Numbered from the stretch's first letter, positions 18,115-27,662 are shown. The stretch is DNA of 35,484 bases from Pontiellaceae bacterium B12219 (GCA_029432795.1 JARNMJ010000046.1:1-35484); one strand, 5' to 3'. Notes: generated from the letters alone by a model not told the origin. Numbers and translations are program-made.

Positions 18115-18155
18115 GTATAAACTCATATTTGAACTCAGTATAAATAGGCGATATA

Positions 18156-18180
18156 GCGCTTAAAATGCTAACTTTAGCGC
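18156..18180. promoter_or_regulatory. Imperfect inverted repeat upstream of nifJ
   Basis: GCGCTtAAA and TTTAGCGC flank an 8-base spacer, about 140 bases before the nifJ start. It could be an operator or weak hairpin. The gap 18115-18318 is AT-rich and probably holds the nifJ promoter, but no convincing -35/-10 pair is visible. Confidence 0.3.
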
Positions 18181-18318
18181 CAAATAAACTTTCAATTTTG
18201 GCAAGTTGTGTGATTATTTGAAACTTTTACGGGGAAACCCGAGGGGTGAGGTGCGATATAGGTATAAATTTCGTACTTTTTCAAAATCAAGGGATACATA
18301 ACTTAGGAGTGGACTCAC

Positions 18319-21300
18319 ATGAGTAAAAAAATGGTTACCATCGATGGTAATACTGCGGCTGCACATATTGCATACGCCTTTTCTGATGTTGCCGCCATCT
18401 ATCCAATTACACCGTCTTCAAACATGGGCGAATATTCGGAGGAATGGGCAAGTCAGGGCAAAAAAAACCTTTTCGGAAAAGAAGTTGATGTGGTTGAGAT
18501 GCAGTCTGAAGCCGGAGCGGCCGGGGCGGTTCACGGCGCACTCAGCGCCGGTGCGTTAACCACCACCTTCACCGCTTCGCAGGGACTTCTCCTGATGATC
18601 CCTAACATGTACAAGATCGCCGGCGAAATGCTGCCGACGGTTTTCCACGTTTCCGCCCGTTCGTTGGCGGCCCAGTCGCTCTCCATTTTCGGCGACCATT
18701 CGGATGTGATGGCTGTTCGTAACACCGGTTGGGCCATGACCGCGGCAAGCTCCATTCAGGAAACGATGGATATGGCCACGATCGCGCATCTGTCGACACT
18801 GAAAGCTGAAGTTCCGTTTTTGAACTTCTTCGACGGCTTCCGTACTTCGCACGAACTGCAGAAAGTGGAGCAGATCGACTACGAAGACCTGAAGGATTTG
18901 ATCGAGCCGGAATATATCGAGCGTTTCCGTGCCCGTGCTCTCAAGCCGGAAAATCCCTATATCAAAGTGGCTGCTCAGAATCCCGATGTTTACTTCCAGG
19001 GACGGGAAACGAGCAATAAGTATTATGACGCCATTCCGGAAATTGTTCAGGAATACATGGATAAATTTGCCGCGAAGTTCGGTCGGCAGTACAACCTGTT
19101 CGATTATGTCGGTGCGGCCGATGCGGAAAAAGTCATTGTTGCCATGGGTTCTGCCTGCGATACGATCGAGCAGACCATTGAAAAGCTCAATGAAAAGGGC
19201 GAAAAACTCGGTCTCGTTAAAATTCGTCTCTATCGTCCGTTCTCCGCAAAAGCATTCATCGACTGCATCCCGGAAACGGCGAAAAAGATTATTGTTCTCG
19301 ATCGCACCAAAGAACCCGGTTCACTGGGTGAGCCGCTTTATCTCGATGTGGTTACGGCACTTGAAGGCAAAGGATGCAAAATTATCGGCGGCCGCTATGG
19401 CCTTTCCTCCAAGGAATTTTCACCGAGCATGGTGAAAGCTGTATACGATCACATTGATAATGGTGCATGGCATAACTTCACGGTGGGTATTAACGACGAT
19501 GTAACCAACCTCTCCATTCCGATGGGACCGGAGTTCAATATCGAACCGGAAGATGTGAAAAGCTCTATTTTCTGGGGCTTCGGTTCTGACGGTACCGTTG
19601 GTGCGTGTAAGAACACCATCAAGATTATCGGCGACAACACCGACATGACGGCACAGGCTTATTTTGTGTACGACTCCAAGAAGTCCGGTGGTGTGACCGT
19701 TTCGCATCTTCGTTTCGGTGAAAGCGGCGTGAACTATCCGTACCTCGTTCAGCATGCCGGCTACGTCGCATGTCACAACGTGTCCTACATTGGTCGCTAC
19801 GACATGCTTAGTGCCCTTGCGGAAGGCGGAACATTTGTGCTGAACTCTGAAATTCCGACCTCTGAAGTGTTTAATCACCTCACGAAAAAAGAGCAGCAGA
19901 TCATCATTGATCGCAAAATTAACTTCTACAACGTGAACGCACTGCAGATCGCGATCGACGTTGGTCTAGGCGGACGTATTAATACTGTCATGCAGACTGT
20001 CTACTTCAAGCTCTCCGGCGTTCTTCCGGAAGCCGAGTCGATTCAGCTGATTAAAGATTACGCGAAGAAGACCTTCGAACGTAAAGGTATGGATATCGTC
20101 GAAATGAACTGGAAAGCCATTGATGCGTCCGCAGCGGCCATCGAAAAAGTGGATGTTCCTTCAGCGATCACCGAATCGTATGTATTGCCGGATTTACTTC
20201 CTAAGGATTCTTCCGAATTTGCGAAAGATGTAATTCTGCCGGTGATGCAGATGCAGGGCGACAGTGTTCCGGTTTCGAAGATGACCTTCGACGGTTCGTT
20301 GCCGGTCGGCACATCCAAGCTCGAAAAGCGGGGCATCGGCCCGCGCGTTCCGAAATGGATTAAAGACAACTGCATTCAGTGCAACCAGTGCATCATGGCG
20401 TGTCCGCACGCAGTAATCCGCGCGAAACAGCTGAAACCTTCCGAACTTGAAAATGCACCGGAAACCTTCACAACCATCAAGTCCAAGACCAAGAATGAAA
20501 ACGAGCTGGAATATAAAATTCAGGTCTATATCGAAGACTGCACCGGTTGTGGCGTCTGTGTGGAAACCTGCCCTGCCAAAACCAAGGCGCTGGAATTCAC
20601 CACGCTGGATCTGGAGCGTGCCGCAGGCGAAGTTGAAAACACATACTTCTTTGAAAACCTGCCGGACAACAATCTGGAAGGGGTGAAAGTTGACACCGTT
20701 AAAGGCATTCAGATGAAGAAGCCTTTGTTCGAATTCTCCGGTGCTTGTGCCGGCTGTGGTGAAACGCCCTATATCAAACTGGTCTCTCTTGTTTGCGGTG
20801 AGCATATGATTACGGCTAACGCCACGGGCTGCTCCTCCATTTATGGCGGCACTTTCCCGACGGTTCCGTACTGCACCAACAAGGAAGGTCGCGGTCCGGC
20901 CTGGGGGAACTCCCTGTTCGAAGACAACGCAGAATACGGTCTGGGCTTCCGCATGGCGGTGGATAACAACCGTGCGCTGTTGCGTAATGCAGTTGCCTTG
21001 CTGCTCGAAATCGGAACAAACGCTGATCTGACTGCCGCGCTTAAAAAAGCGGTTGAAGTCTGTGTTGATAACAATCTGAGCGACGAAGCCTTGGCTGCTC
21101 AGAATGCCGTCAAGATTCTGTTGCCGACTGCGCTGGCTGAAGCTTCTGTTGAAGCAGCTCCGGTTGTTCGCAAGATTATTGAACTGCAGGATTACTTCAT
21201 CGATAAAGCCGTATGGATCTTCGGTGGTGACGGCTGGGCCTACGATATCGGTTACGGCGGACTCGATCACGTGGTGGCTTCCGGTAAAAACGTAAATATT

Positions 21301-21843
21301 CTCGTCGTTGATACCGAAGTGTACTCCAACACCGGCGGTCAGGCTTCCAAGTCAACCCCGATTGGCGCGGTGGCTAAGTTCGCCACGCAGGGCAAACGTG
21401 CCGGCAAGAAGAACCTCGGCTTCATGTGCATGAGCTACGGTACAGTTTATGTGGCCTACATTTCCATGGGTGCAAACCGCGTGCAGACGCAGAAAGCAAT
21501 TCAGGAAGCCGTGGCTTACAACGGTCCGTCCATCATCATCGCCTACGCTCCGTGTATTGCGCATGGCATCGATATGATGAAGACGCAGACGATTGCCAAG
21601 GATGCAGTGGAATGTGGCTACTGGCCGCTCTACCGCTACAACCCGGCAGCCGAAGAAGGCAAGAAGTTTACATGGGATGCACGTCCGCCGAAGGGCGACT
21701 TCCAGGCTTTCATCCGCAACGAACGCCGTTATTCGAGTCTGCTGAAAACAGCTCCGAACGAAGCGGAAGAGTTGTTTGCACTGGCAGAAGAATCTGCCAA
21801 GAAGCGTTGGGAATTCATGCAGGCTGTTGGCCCGCTGATGTAA
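18319..21843 (+). CDS. nifJ: Pyruvate:ferredoxin (flavodoxin) oxidoreductase
   Basis: Single-chain PFOR of 1174 residues, the family norm. It oxidises pyruvate with CoA to acetyl-CoA and CO2 and passes electrons to ferredoxin or flavodoxin, in the cytosol of anaerobes. The N-terminal domain shows the YPITPSS motif; two ferredoxin-type clusters read CIQCNQCIMACPHA (~690) and CTGCGVCVETCPA (~747); the proximal-cluster/TPP domain begins CAGCGETPY (~811), and the TPP-magnesium motif is GDGWAYDIGYGGLDHV (~971). TAGGAG stands 9 bases before ATG 18319. The gene is monocistronic, with terminators on both sides. It would be the sink for pyruvate from the KDG kinase/KDPG aldolase pair further on. Confidence 0.97.
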   Translation: MSKKMVTIDGNTAAAHIAYAFSDVAAIYPITPSSNMGEYSEEWASQGKKNLFGKEVDVVEMQSEAGAAGAVHGALSAGALTTTFTASQGLLLMIPNMYKIAGEMLPTVFHVSARSLAAQSLSIFGDHSDVMAVRNTGWAMTAASSIQETMDMATIAHLSTLKAEVPFLNFFDGFRTSHELQKVEQIDYEDLKDLIEPEYIERFRARALKPENPYIKVAAQNPDVYFQGRETSNKYYDAIPEIVQEYMDKFAAKFGRQYNLFDYVGAADAEKVIVAMGSACDTIEQTIEKLNEKGEKLGLVKIRLYRPFSAKAFIDCIPETAKKIIVLDRTKEPGSLGEPLYLDVVTALEGKGCKIIGGRYGLSSKEFSPSMVKAVYDHIDNGAWHNFTVGINDDVTNLSIPMGPEFNIEPEDVKSSIFWGFGSDGTVGACKNTIKIIGDNTDMTAQAYFVYDSKKSGGVTVSHLRFGESGVNYPYLVQHAGYVACHNVSYIGRYDMLSALAEGGTFVLNSEIPTSEVFNHLTKKEQQIIIDRKINFYNVNALQIAIDVGLGGRINTVMQTVYFKLSGVLPEAESIQLIKDYAKKTFERKGMDIVEMNWKAIDASAAAIEKVDVPSAITESYVLPDLLPKDSSEFAKDVILPVMQMQGDSVPVSKMTFDGSLPVGTSKLEKRGIGPRVPKWIKDNCIQCNQCIMACPHAVIRAKQLKPSELENAPETFTTIKSKTKNENELEYKIQVYIEDCTGCGVCVETCPAKTKALEFTTLDLERAAGEVENTYFFENLPDNNLEGVKVDTVKGIQMKKPLFEFSGACAGCGETPYIKLVSLVCGEHMITANATGCSSIYGGTFPTVPYCTNKEGRGPAWGNSLFEDNAEYGLGFRMAVDNNRALLRNAVALLLEIGTNADLTAALKKAVEVCVDNNLSDEALAAQNAVKILLPTALAEASVEAAPVVRKIIELQDYFIDKAVWIFGGDGWAYDIGYGGLDHVVASGKNVNILVVDTEVYSNTGGQASKSTPIGAVAKFATQGKRAGKKNLGFMCMSYGTVYVAYISMGANRVQTQKAIQEAVAYNGPSIIIAYAPCIAHGIDMMKTQTIAKDAVECGYWPLYRYNPAAEEGKKFTWDARPPKGDFQAFIRNERRYSSLLKTAPNEAEELFALAEESAKKRWEFMQAVGPLM

Positions 21844-21862
21844 TCCGAACTCTTCGGAGTCT

Positions 21863-21894
21863 AAAAAAGCCCGCTTTAATCGGCGGGCTTTTTT
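21863..21894. terminator. Bidirectional terminator between nifJ and the Gfo/Idh/MocA lipoprotein gene
   Basis: AAAAAAGCCCGC and GCGGGCTTTTTT flank an 8-base loop. The A-run on one side and the T-run on the other suit termination of both convergent genes. Confidence 0.9.
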
Positions 21895-21896
21895 GT

Positions 21897-21911
21897 TTCC
21901 AACCTGTGGAA
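21897..21911. repeat. TTCCA-N5-TGGAA palindrome, copy 6
   Basis: Core ACCTG; intergenic, directly beside the nifJ bidirectional terminator and 2 bases from the convergent gene's stop codon. Confidence 0.65.
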
Positions 21912-21913
21912 TT

Positions 21914-23335
21914 TTATTTCCAGAGATCCTCACCGTAGTTCCATCCTTTGCGGACCGGGGCTTTGAGATATTGATTCAGCTCGGGGCGGTTGGTAATTCG
22001 CATTGCATCTGAATCCCATTCGATTTTTCCGCCGTGATTGGCCGCGATGATTCCAAGCAGCATGACTTCGGTGAACGGGGAGGCGTAGTCGAAGTTGGCT
22101 CCGCATTCCGGGCCGCCCTTGATGGCATTCACCAGTTCAAGAATGGGGCCGCCTTTAATGCGTGGATACTTTTCTTCGGGATAACCGGCTTTTTTAAATT
22201 CGATGGCGGCTTCTTTGTTGGCCAGGCGCGGATTGTTCGAGCGGTTGTCGGTGAAGCCGTTGTTTTTAGTACCGTGATAAAAGGTTCCGGCATTCGGAAT
22301 CTTTCCCGGCCAGGTCCAGTCTTTCGGGGCACTCGGGCGGAAGAGTTCGGGGTTGCCGTTATACCAATAGAATGTGCAGGGGGCTTTATTGCCGCGATGT
22401 TCAAAATCGAAACGAACCCGGCAGCCATCGACTACCATCCATTCGTTCCCGCCTTCAACCTTTTCGGCTTCAACAGAGACCGGTTTATAAAGGTCCAGCA
22501 GCCAGACCGGTGCGTCGGCCACATGGCAGAACCAATCGCCGAAGGTGCCGGTTCCGTAGCGATTGAAACCGCGCCATTTTTTCGGGTGATAAAGGTGGTT
22601 GAAGGTGGTCGGGCCGGTCGGGCCCTGCCACAGATCCCAATTAAGGGTTGCTGGAATTGGATCTTTTGCCGGGGGGAGTGCGTCTGGGCGTTCGAAATAG
22701 GGGCCGTTCCAATCCGGCCCGCTAATGTAACTGTGGGCTTCGGTAATCTGTCCGAAAATTCCGGCATCATACCATTCTTTCAGTTGGCGTATGCCGTTAT
22801 AGGTGTGGCCCTGATTGCCCATGTTGGTGAGCACTTTATATTTGTCTTTTGCCTTTTTCAGCGTGCGGGCCTGCCAGATATCATGCACCAGCGGTTTTTG
22901 AGTGAATACGTTAATTCCGTGTTCCATGGTCGCCATGGTGGCGGCGAAGTGGGTGTGGTCGGGTGTGTTGACGCAGACCATGTCGATTTCTTTGCCCATT
23001 TTATCCAGCATGACGCGGAAGTCGGTGAAGCGTTTTGCGGTGGCATTGTCGGGATGTTTGTTTAGATTTTTATCAATCATGCTCGAGTCAACATCACACA
23101 GGGCAACAATGTTTTCGTCCCGGGTTCCGCCATACGCCTGACTGGCAATATTGCCTGCGCCGATCATGGCAACGTTCAGCTTGCTGTTTGCCGAGGGGCC
23201 CGGTTTGCCGATGTTGAAAGCATAGATTTCTTCGGTTTTTGTTTTCGTGGTTTTGCAGCCCGTAAGGCCGGCCGTTGCGGCACTTGCCGCCAGAGCGCTT
23301 ATTTTCTGAAAAGATCGTCTGCTTATTCTGCCCAT
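21914..23335 (-). CDS. Tat-exported Gfo/Idh/MocA-family lipoprotein
   Basis: Oxidoreductase of 473 residues in the exported Gfo/Idh/MocA group common in PVC bacteria and Bacteroidota. The N-terminus carries a twin-arginine signal (SRRSFQK, Arg6-Arg7) and then a lipobox-like LTGC with Cys27, so it may be folded with bound NAD(P) in the cytoplasm, exported by Tat and lipid-anchored. The Rossmann motif is [14 protein letters not shown] (~58-71); the usual EKP is QKP in [10 protein letters not shown], a known variant in this group. The start ATG has GGAG 7 bases upstream (23346-23343). Some exported members open glycosidic bonds through redox chemistry, but the substrate here is unknown. It lies 153 bases downstream of the cytochrome gene, same strand. 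Confidence 0.87.
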   Translation of the reverse strand: MGRISRRSFQKISALAASAATAGLTGCKTTKTKTEEIYAFNIGKPGPSANSKLNVAMIGAGNIASQAYGGTRDENIVALCDVDSSMIDKNLNKHPDNATAKRFTDFRVMLDKMGKEIDMVCVNTPDHTHFAATMATMEHGINVFTQKPLVHDIWQARTLKKAKDKYKVLTNMGNQGHTYNGIRQLKEWYDAGIFGQITEAHSYISGPDWNGPYFERPDALPPAKDPIPATLNWDLWQGPTGPTTFNHLYHPKKWRGFNRYGTGTFGDWFCHVADAPVWLLDLYKPVSVEAEKVEGGNEWMVVDGCRVRFDFEHRGNKAPCTFYWYNGNPELFRPSAPKDWTWPGKIPNAGTFYHGTKNNGFTDNRSNNPRLANKEAAIEFKKAGYPEEKYPRIKGGPILELVNAIKGGPECGANFDYASPFTEVMLLGIIAANHGGKIEWDSDAMRITNRPELNQYLKAPVRKGWNYGEDLWK

Positions 23336-23488
23336 TATTAAACTCCAGTCTGGAAAGGTTTTTTTAGAAAAATGCCCCTTAAATCTGCTTAAACAATTAT
23401 GTTTCGGGGAATCAGTTACTGTGCGTTCATTCTTCTAGATGACGGAGGGTAGCGGCCAATATGGACAGAGAAAGACTGATATATGCAA

Positions 23489-24415
23489 TCATTGCAGAGT
23501 AGCTCTGATGAGTTCCGCTACAGGGTCTGAAGGATTGCTTTGCAGTGCTTCCTGGAGAGTGGGCGATTGCGATGCGCCCGATGCAATCCAGAACGCAATC
23601 AGGTCAATATCATTCGTGGATAAGGGCAGGTGGGGGGAGGGCGGCATCAACCCTTTTGAGGTGGGTTTAAGGGTGATTCGATAATACACTTCGCTGTCTT
23701 CCGGATCACCGGGAACAATGCCGGACATCCCGCTTTCTCCGCCGGCCAGCAGCAACGTGAAATCATCCATTCGGAAATCGCCCTTGAATTTATCCGAGCT
23801 GTGGCATTCATAGCAATGGTTTCGGAAGATCGGCTGAACCAGCGCGGTATAAATGGATGAATCCAGGGAGATCTCGGATGGGGTTCTTTTCAGTTTTTCC
23901 GTCAGGAATGTTTTGCCGTGTACCAGAGCAGCGCCGTGATCGCTCGCAAGAACCAGCGAAACCAAACTGAGACCAAGTAGACAGAAATAGAGCAGGGGAG
24001 TTCGCGCAGACAACTGCTTCGTCAGCCGCGTCGCAATCAGTAGAACCGACGTAACAATACCGCCCCACATGTGCAGCCGAACCCCTTCGCCCGAAAAGCC
24101 GTCGCCATAGGCCAGCAGAACTCCCAGAACCGTTGCGGCCATCGCGGAGAGGGTGGCCAGGGTGAGTAATGGAAGAATGGCCGGCCGAACGGACCCCATG
24201 GAACGTGTACGGGCCAGGAGCTCAAAAACGGGCACGATGAACAGCAGTGCAATCGGAAAGTGCAGCACCAGAATATGAAAACGGCCCAGGGCGGCAATCA
24301 GATTAGGCCCCGGTTTTCCGGACATTGGAAAGAGTGCGGGCAGCAGGAGCAAGAAGAGAGCGGCGGCCCCTCCAATCCCGATTAATCGAAGCTGTTTTTT
24401 CTTTAACGGATTCAT
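23489..24415 (-). CDS. Membrane protein with DUF2231-like helices and Planctomycete-type cytochrome c domain
   Basis: Protein of 308 residues from ATG 24415 (a GTG four codons upstream at 24427 is also possible; neither has a clear ribosome-binding site). Residues ~1-165 contain about five hydrophobic helices with the pattern ALGRFHILVLHFPIALLF, as in DUF2231-type membrane domains. The C-terminal ~190-300 region is a PSCyt1-like c-type cytochrome with one haem motif CYECH (Cys201, Cys204, His205), followed by KFKGDFRMDD and PGDPEDSEVYYRI; a Met in LMPPSP could be the distal ligand. It probably handles electrons in the periplasm. It is divergent from the regulator at 24504, sharing an 88-base gap. 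Confidence 0.82.
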   Translation of the reverse strand: MNPLKKKQLRLIGIGGAAALFLLLLPALFPMSGKPGPNLIAALGRFHILVLHFPIALLFIVPVFELLARTRSMGSVRPAILPLLTLATLSAMAATVLGVLLAYGDGFSGEGVRLHMWGGIVTSVLLIATRLTKQLSARTPLLYFCLLGLSLVSLVLASDHGAALVHGKTFLTEKLKRTPSEISLDSSIYTALVQPIFRNHCYECHSSDKFKGDFRMDDFTLLLAGGESGMSGIVPGDPEDSEVYYRITLKPTSKGLMPPSPHLPLSTNDIDLIAFWIASGASQSPTLQEALQSNPSDPVAELIRATLQ

Positions 24416-24503
24416 AGTGCGGTTCACGGTATAGATCTGTTAATCGCTGAACCAGAGTAAAATTTTGTGTTAATTGGTGAGAACGATCAGATCGGAGAAT
24501 ACG

Positions 24504-25631
24504 TTGGACTCAATTGAAATTGCATTGGCTATGGATTACGCAAATCCGTTTGTGCGGGATGTCGCCGAAGGTGTTGCACAGTACGGGTTCCAGCAGGGGA
24601 ATTGGCGATTCTATGCGCCGCATGGAGCACCGGAAGTTTCTTTTTCCGACTTGAAAAAATGGTCGGGCAACGGCGTAATCGGAATGCTTGACCGCACGGC
24701 GGTATCCAATCTTTGGAAACGCGGTATTCCGGCTGTGAATATTTTCGGTCGGTTCGCCGAACTCCCGAATACATCCGTAGTGGTTGATAATCATGAAATC
24801 GGGCGAATGGCCGCGAATTATTTTATTGGGAAAGGAATCCGCCGCTTTGCCATCACCGGGCGCAAGGTGTTCGGCGATGCCACCCTCAAATATCAGGGTT
24901 ATCTTTCCACGCTGTCGGATCAGGGGTTCCAATGTCTGGAACTCAAGTCACGCCAGTCGATTAAAAATATCGCGTCTGAGATCGCCCGGTTTCCGGGCGA
25001 TGGTCCGATCGGCGTGCTGGCCACCGAAGATCCGGTGGGGCGTGTTGTGATTGATGCCTGTATCGATGGCGGGCTTCGTGTGCCGGAGGATGTCTGTGTG
25101 CTGGGCGTGAATAACGGTCGGTTTGCCTGCGAAATGCTGCACCCGCAGATGTCGAGTATTGAGCTGGGTGCGGCGCGAGTGGGCTGGCGGGCCGCACAGA
25201 TGCTTGATCAATTAATGAAGGGAGAGACAGCACCTGCGGAGCCCATACGTATTTTGCCCGAACAAATTGTAGAACGGCATTCTTCCGATTTGACCGCCGT
25301 TTCAGATCAGGCCGTCGCTGAAGCGTTGCGGTTTATTCGCGAGAGTGCGCATCGCCCGATTCTGGTGGATGATGTGGCGAGGGCGGCACACGTCGGCCGG
25401 CGCACGCTTGAAAATCGATTCCGGGCCTTATTGCAGATTTCGGTGCACGATTCCATCCGCCGCGAACGCATCCAGCGTGCCTGTCGTTTGCTGAAGGAAA
25501 CCGATATGCTGATTGAATATCTGGCTGAATCCTGTGGTTATACCACCCGGGAACGATTCAATCAGGCCTTCAAGCGGGAAACCGGAATCACGCCTTCCGG
25601 CTACCGGAAAAAATTCAGGTTCCGGGCTTAG
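24504..25631 (+). CDS. XylR-type transcriptional regulator (LacI-like ligand domain + AraC HTH)
   Basis: Cytosolic sugar-responsive regulator of 375 residues. Residues ~3-260 are a periplasmic-binding-protein/LacI-like effector domain (IEIALAMDYANPFVRDVAEG; IGVLATEDPVGRVVIDAC; VLGVNNGRFACEML), and ~275-375 an AraC-type double helix-turn-helix (ILVDDVARAAHVGRRTLENR; ESCGYTTRERFNQAFKRETG). This architecture is that of XylR proteins, which lack the N-terminal LacI HTH. The frame opens at 24474 with TTG and GTG codons, but TTG 24504 has GGAG 6 bases upstream and begins at the family's first strand, so it is preferred. It precedes kdgK and is its likely regulator; the effector is unknown. Confidence 0.87.
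   Translation: MDSIEIALAMDYANPFVRDVAEGVAQYGFQQGNWRFYAPHGAPEVSFSDLKKWSGNGVIGMLDRTAVSNLWKRGIPAVNIFGRFAELPNTSVVVDNHEIGRMAANYFIGKGIRRFAITGRKVFGDATLKYQGYLSTLSDQGFQCLELKSRQSIKNIASEIARFPGDGPIGVLATEDPVGRVVIDACIDGGLRVPEDVCVLGVNNGRFACEMLHPQMSSIELGAARVGWRAAQMLDQLMKGETAPAEPIRILPEQIVERHSSDLTAVSDQAVAEALRFIRESAHRPILVDDVARAAHVGRRTLENRFRALLQISVHDSIRRERIQRACRLLKETDMLIEYLAESCGYTTRERFNQAFKRETGITPSGYRKKFRFRA
24927..24941. repeat. TTCCA-N5-TGGAA palindrome, copy 7
   Basis: Core ATGTC; within the XylR-type regulator gene, coding GFQCLEL. A near copy (ATCCA-ATCTT-TGGAA) lies in the same gene near 24704-24718. Confidence 0.6.
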
Positions 25632-25639
25632 GACATATT

Positions 25640-25673
25640 GGATGGATCTGCCATCCGTTTGCACGATCGTGCA
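25640..25673. promoter_or_regulatory. Tandem palindromes between the XylR-type regulator and kdgK; candidate operator
   Basis: Two palindromes follow each other: GGATGG-ATCTG-CCATCC (25640-25656) and a perfect 14-bp TGCACGATCGTGCA (25660-25673). The second has the look of a dimeric repressor or activator site and lies about 75-80 bases upstream of a candidate kdgK -35. The first could be a weak hairpin at the end of the regulator gene; it lacks a T-run. Confidence 0.45.
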
Positions 25674-25749
25674 GTTGGATGATAATAAGCGGGTCGGGTG
25701 AAATAGTTGGTGTTTCGCAAATGAGCCGAAATATTGCGTGATATACGTA

Positions 25750-25777
25750 TTCACATTTTAAGCCGTTCATCTATGCT
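25750..25777 (+). promoter_or_regulatory. Possible promoter of kdgK-eda
   Basis: TTCACA (25750-25755), a 16-base spacer and TATGCT (25772-25777), 31 bases before the kdgK start codon. Moderate match by eye. Confidence 0.35.
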
Positions 25778-25807
25778 GTTTGGTCTATTTTAATTAGGAG
25801 AGCGCAT

Positions 25808-26908
25808 ATGAGTAAAATTGAACTGAGACCGGCAGCTGACTGCCAATACGATATTCTTTCATTGGGCGAAGTGATGCTGCGGCTCGATCCCGGCGAAGGG
25901 CGCATCCGCACAGCGCGCCAATTCAAGGCCTGGGAAGGCGGCGGCGAATATAATGTGGCTCGCGGCCTGCGCCGCTGTTTCGGCCAGCGCGCTGCGGTGG
26001 TCACCGCATTTGCCAAAAACGATGTCGGCCTGCTGATGGAAGACTTCATTCTGCAGGGCGGGGTGGATACGTCGTTGATCAAATGGATGGATTACGACGG
26101 CATCGGGCGTACCGTCCGCAACGGATTGAATTTTACGGAACGCGGTTTCGGTATTCGTGGCGCAGTCGGTTGTTCAGACCGCGGCAACACGGCGGCCTCG
26201 CAATTGAAAGTCGGCGATATTGACTGGGATCATATTTTCGGCACGCTCGGCGTTCGCTGGTTCCATACCGGCGGAATTTTTGCTGCGCTTTCTGAAACCA
26301 CCGGCGATGTTGTAATCGAAGCTGCGAAGACCGCGAAAAAATATGGAACGATTGTTTCCTACGATCTGAACTATCGTCCTTCGCTGTGGAAGGGATTCGG
26401 CGGGTTGGAAAAATGCCGTGAGATCAACCGCGAAATTGCAAAATACGTGGATGTCATGATTGGTAACGAAGAGGACTTCACCGCCTGTCTCGGTTTCGAA
26501 ATTGAAGGTGCGGATGAAAACCTGACCGATCTCGAAGTCGGTGCTTTTCAGCAGATGATCAAAAAAGCGGTTGCAGCATTTCCGAACTTTAAAGCAACCG
26601 CCACCACGATGCGCGGCGTGAAAACCGCCACGGTGAATGATTGGGGGGCGATGTGCTGGGTTGATGGAACATTCTACACCTCAACCCATCGTCCGGAACT
26701 CGAAATCATGGACCGTGTGGGCGGAGGCGACAGTTTTGCTTCCGGCTTTATCTACGGATTGATGATTCTGCAGGATGCGGAAAAAGCCATCGAATACGGT
26801 GCTGCGCACGGTGCGCTTGCCATGACCACGCCGGGCGATACCACGATGGCCTCGCTGAACGAAGTTGAAAAAATCGTTGCCGGTGCCGGTGCACGGGTGG
26901 ATCGATAA
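25808..26908 (+). CDS. kdgK: 2-keto-3-deoxygluconate (KDG) kinase, PfkB family
   Basis: PfkB/ribokinase-family sugar kinase of 366 residues. It would phosphorylate 2-keto-3-deoxygluconate to KDPG with ATP in uronate or alginate catabolism. The N-terminal signature is LSLGEVMLRLDPGEGR and GGGEYNVARGLRR, and the C-terminal PfkB motif is DRVGGGDSFASG with catalytic Asp308. SYDLNYRPSLW and IGNEEDF also fit KDG kinases. AGGAG lies ahead of ATG 25808. The gene is followed 96 bases later by KDPG aldolase, which makes KDG the best substrate guess over fructose or other sugars. Confidence 0.88.
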   Translation: MSKIELRPAADCQYDILSLGEVMLRLDPGEGRIRTARQFKAWEGGGEYNVARGLRRCFGQRAAVVTAFAKNDVGLLMEDFILQGGVDTSLIKWMDYDGIGRTVRNGLNFTERGFGIRGAVGCSDRGNTAASQLKVGDIDWDHIFGTLGVRWFHTGGIFAALSETTGDVVIEAAKTAKKYGTIVSYDLNYRPSLWKGFGGLEKCREINREIAKYVDVMIGNEEDFTACLGFEIEGADENLTDLEVGAFQQMIKKAVAAFPNFKATATTMRGVKTATVNDWGAMCWVDGTFYTSTHRPELEIMDRVGGGDSFASGFIYGLMILQDAEKAIEYGAAHGALAMTTPGDTTMASLNEVEKIVAGAGARVDR

Positions 26909-26963
26909 ATTAGGTCCTGCGTCGGAAAGCCGAATGCCCACGGTCTGGAAAAAGTGGACTCAT

Positions 26964-26981
26964 GACCTTCGACTTTCAGAC
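26964..26981 (-). repeat. Copy B of the intergenic GTCGAAAGT/GTCGAAGGT repeat
   Basis: Its minus strand is GTCTGAAAGTCGAAGGTC, identical over 18 bases to copy A at 12068-12085, nearly 15 kb away. It lies between kdgK and eda, just before the eda ribosome-binding site. Confidence 0.6.
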
Positions 26982-27004
26982 GTTGACCTCCAAAGGAGAT
27001 AATA

Positions 27005-27634
27005 ATGTTAAACGAACTTTTGAAACGCCCGGTGATTCCGGTGATTGTGATTGAAGATGCGAATGATGCCGTACCGCTGGGAGAAGCGCTGCTGGCCGGT
27101 GGAATGGATGTGATTGAAGTGACCTGCCGTACGGCGGCCGCTCCGCAGGCATTGGCGAATATTAAAAAAGAACTGCCGGAAATGCTGCTCGGAGCCGGAA
27201 CAGTTGTGACAGCCGATCAGGCAAAAATGTGCATCGACACCGGAGTGAGTTTCGGTCTGGCTCCGGGATTGAATCCGGACACGGTGAAATATTTTCAGGA
27301 CAACGATACGCTCTTTATTCCAGGTGTTATGACGCCTTCCGAAATTGAACAGGGGTTATCGCTCGGCTGCAAAATGCTCAAGTTTTTCCCTGCCGGTGCG
27401 GCGGGCGGTGTGAACATGCTCAAAAACTTTGCGGCACCGTACGCTCCGTTTGGCGTTCAGTTTTGTCCGACCGGCGGCGTGAATCTCGGGAATATGAACG
27501 ACTGGCTTTCGTTGCCGGTTGTCAGTGCCATCGGCGGATCGTGGTTGGCAACAAAACAGCAGATTGCCGACAAGCAGTGGGGGGTGATTACCCAACAGGT
27601 GAAGGATGCCCTTGCAAAGGCGAGCGAAGTGTAA
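27005..27634 (+). CDS. eda: 2-keto-3-deoxy-6-phosphogluconate (KDPG) aldolase
   Basis: Class I aldolase of 209 residues, the family norm, splitting KDPG into pyruvate and glyceraldehyde 3-phosphate. The catalytic Glu38 is in MDVIEVTCRTA, the Schiff-base Lys126 in CKMLKFFPAG, and the phosphate-binding loop is near CPTGGVNLGN and IGGSWLA. AAAGGAGAT sits 6-8 bases before ATG 27005, one of the best ribosome-binding sites in the window. It forms an operon with kdgK and links uronate breakdown to pyruvate and thus to NifJ. Confidence 0.93.
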   Translation: MLNELLKRPVIPVIVIEDANDAVPLGEALLAGGMDVIEVTCRTAAAPQALANIKKELPEMLLGAGTVVTADQAKMCIDTGVSFGLAPGLNPDTVKYFQDNDTLFIPGVMTPSEIEQGLSLGCKMLKFFPAGAAGGVNMLKNFAAPYAPFGVQFCPTGGVNLGNMNDWLSLPVVSAIGGSWLATKQQIADKQWGVITQQVKDALAKASEV

Positions 27635-27662
27635 GCTTCTTCTAACGAGTCAGCAAAAGAAG

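Noticed and set aside
18241-18318. A standard -35/-10 promoter for nifJ at TATAAAT (18263)
   Set aside because: No acceptable -35 lies 16-18 bases upstream, so no promoter was called.
20194-21270. 358-residue minus-strand open frame within nifJ
   Set aside because: NifJ is complete and well conserved in this stretch; the antisense frame has no start context or motif.
22034-23065. 343-residue plus-strand open frame opposite the Tat Gfo/Idh/MocA gene
   Set aside because: The minus-strand gene has an intact Tat signal, Rossmann motif and ribosome-binding site; the plus-strand frame is low in recognisable features.
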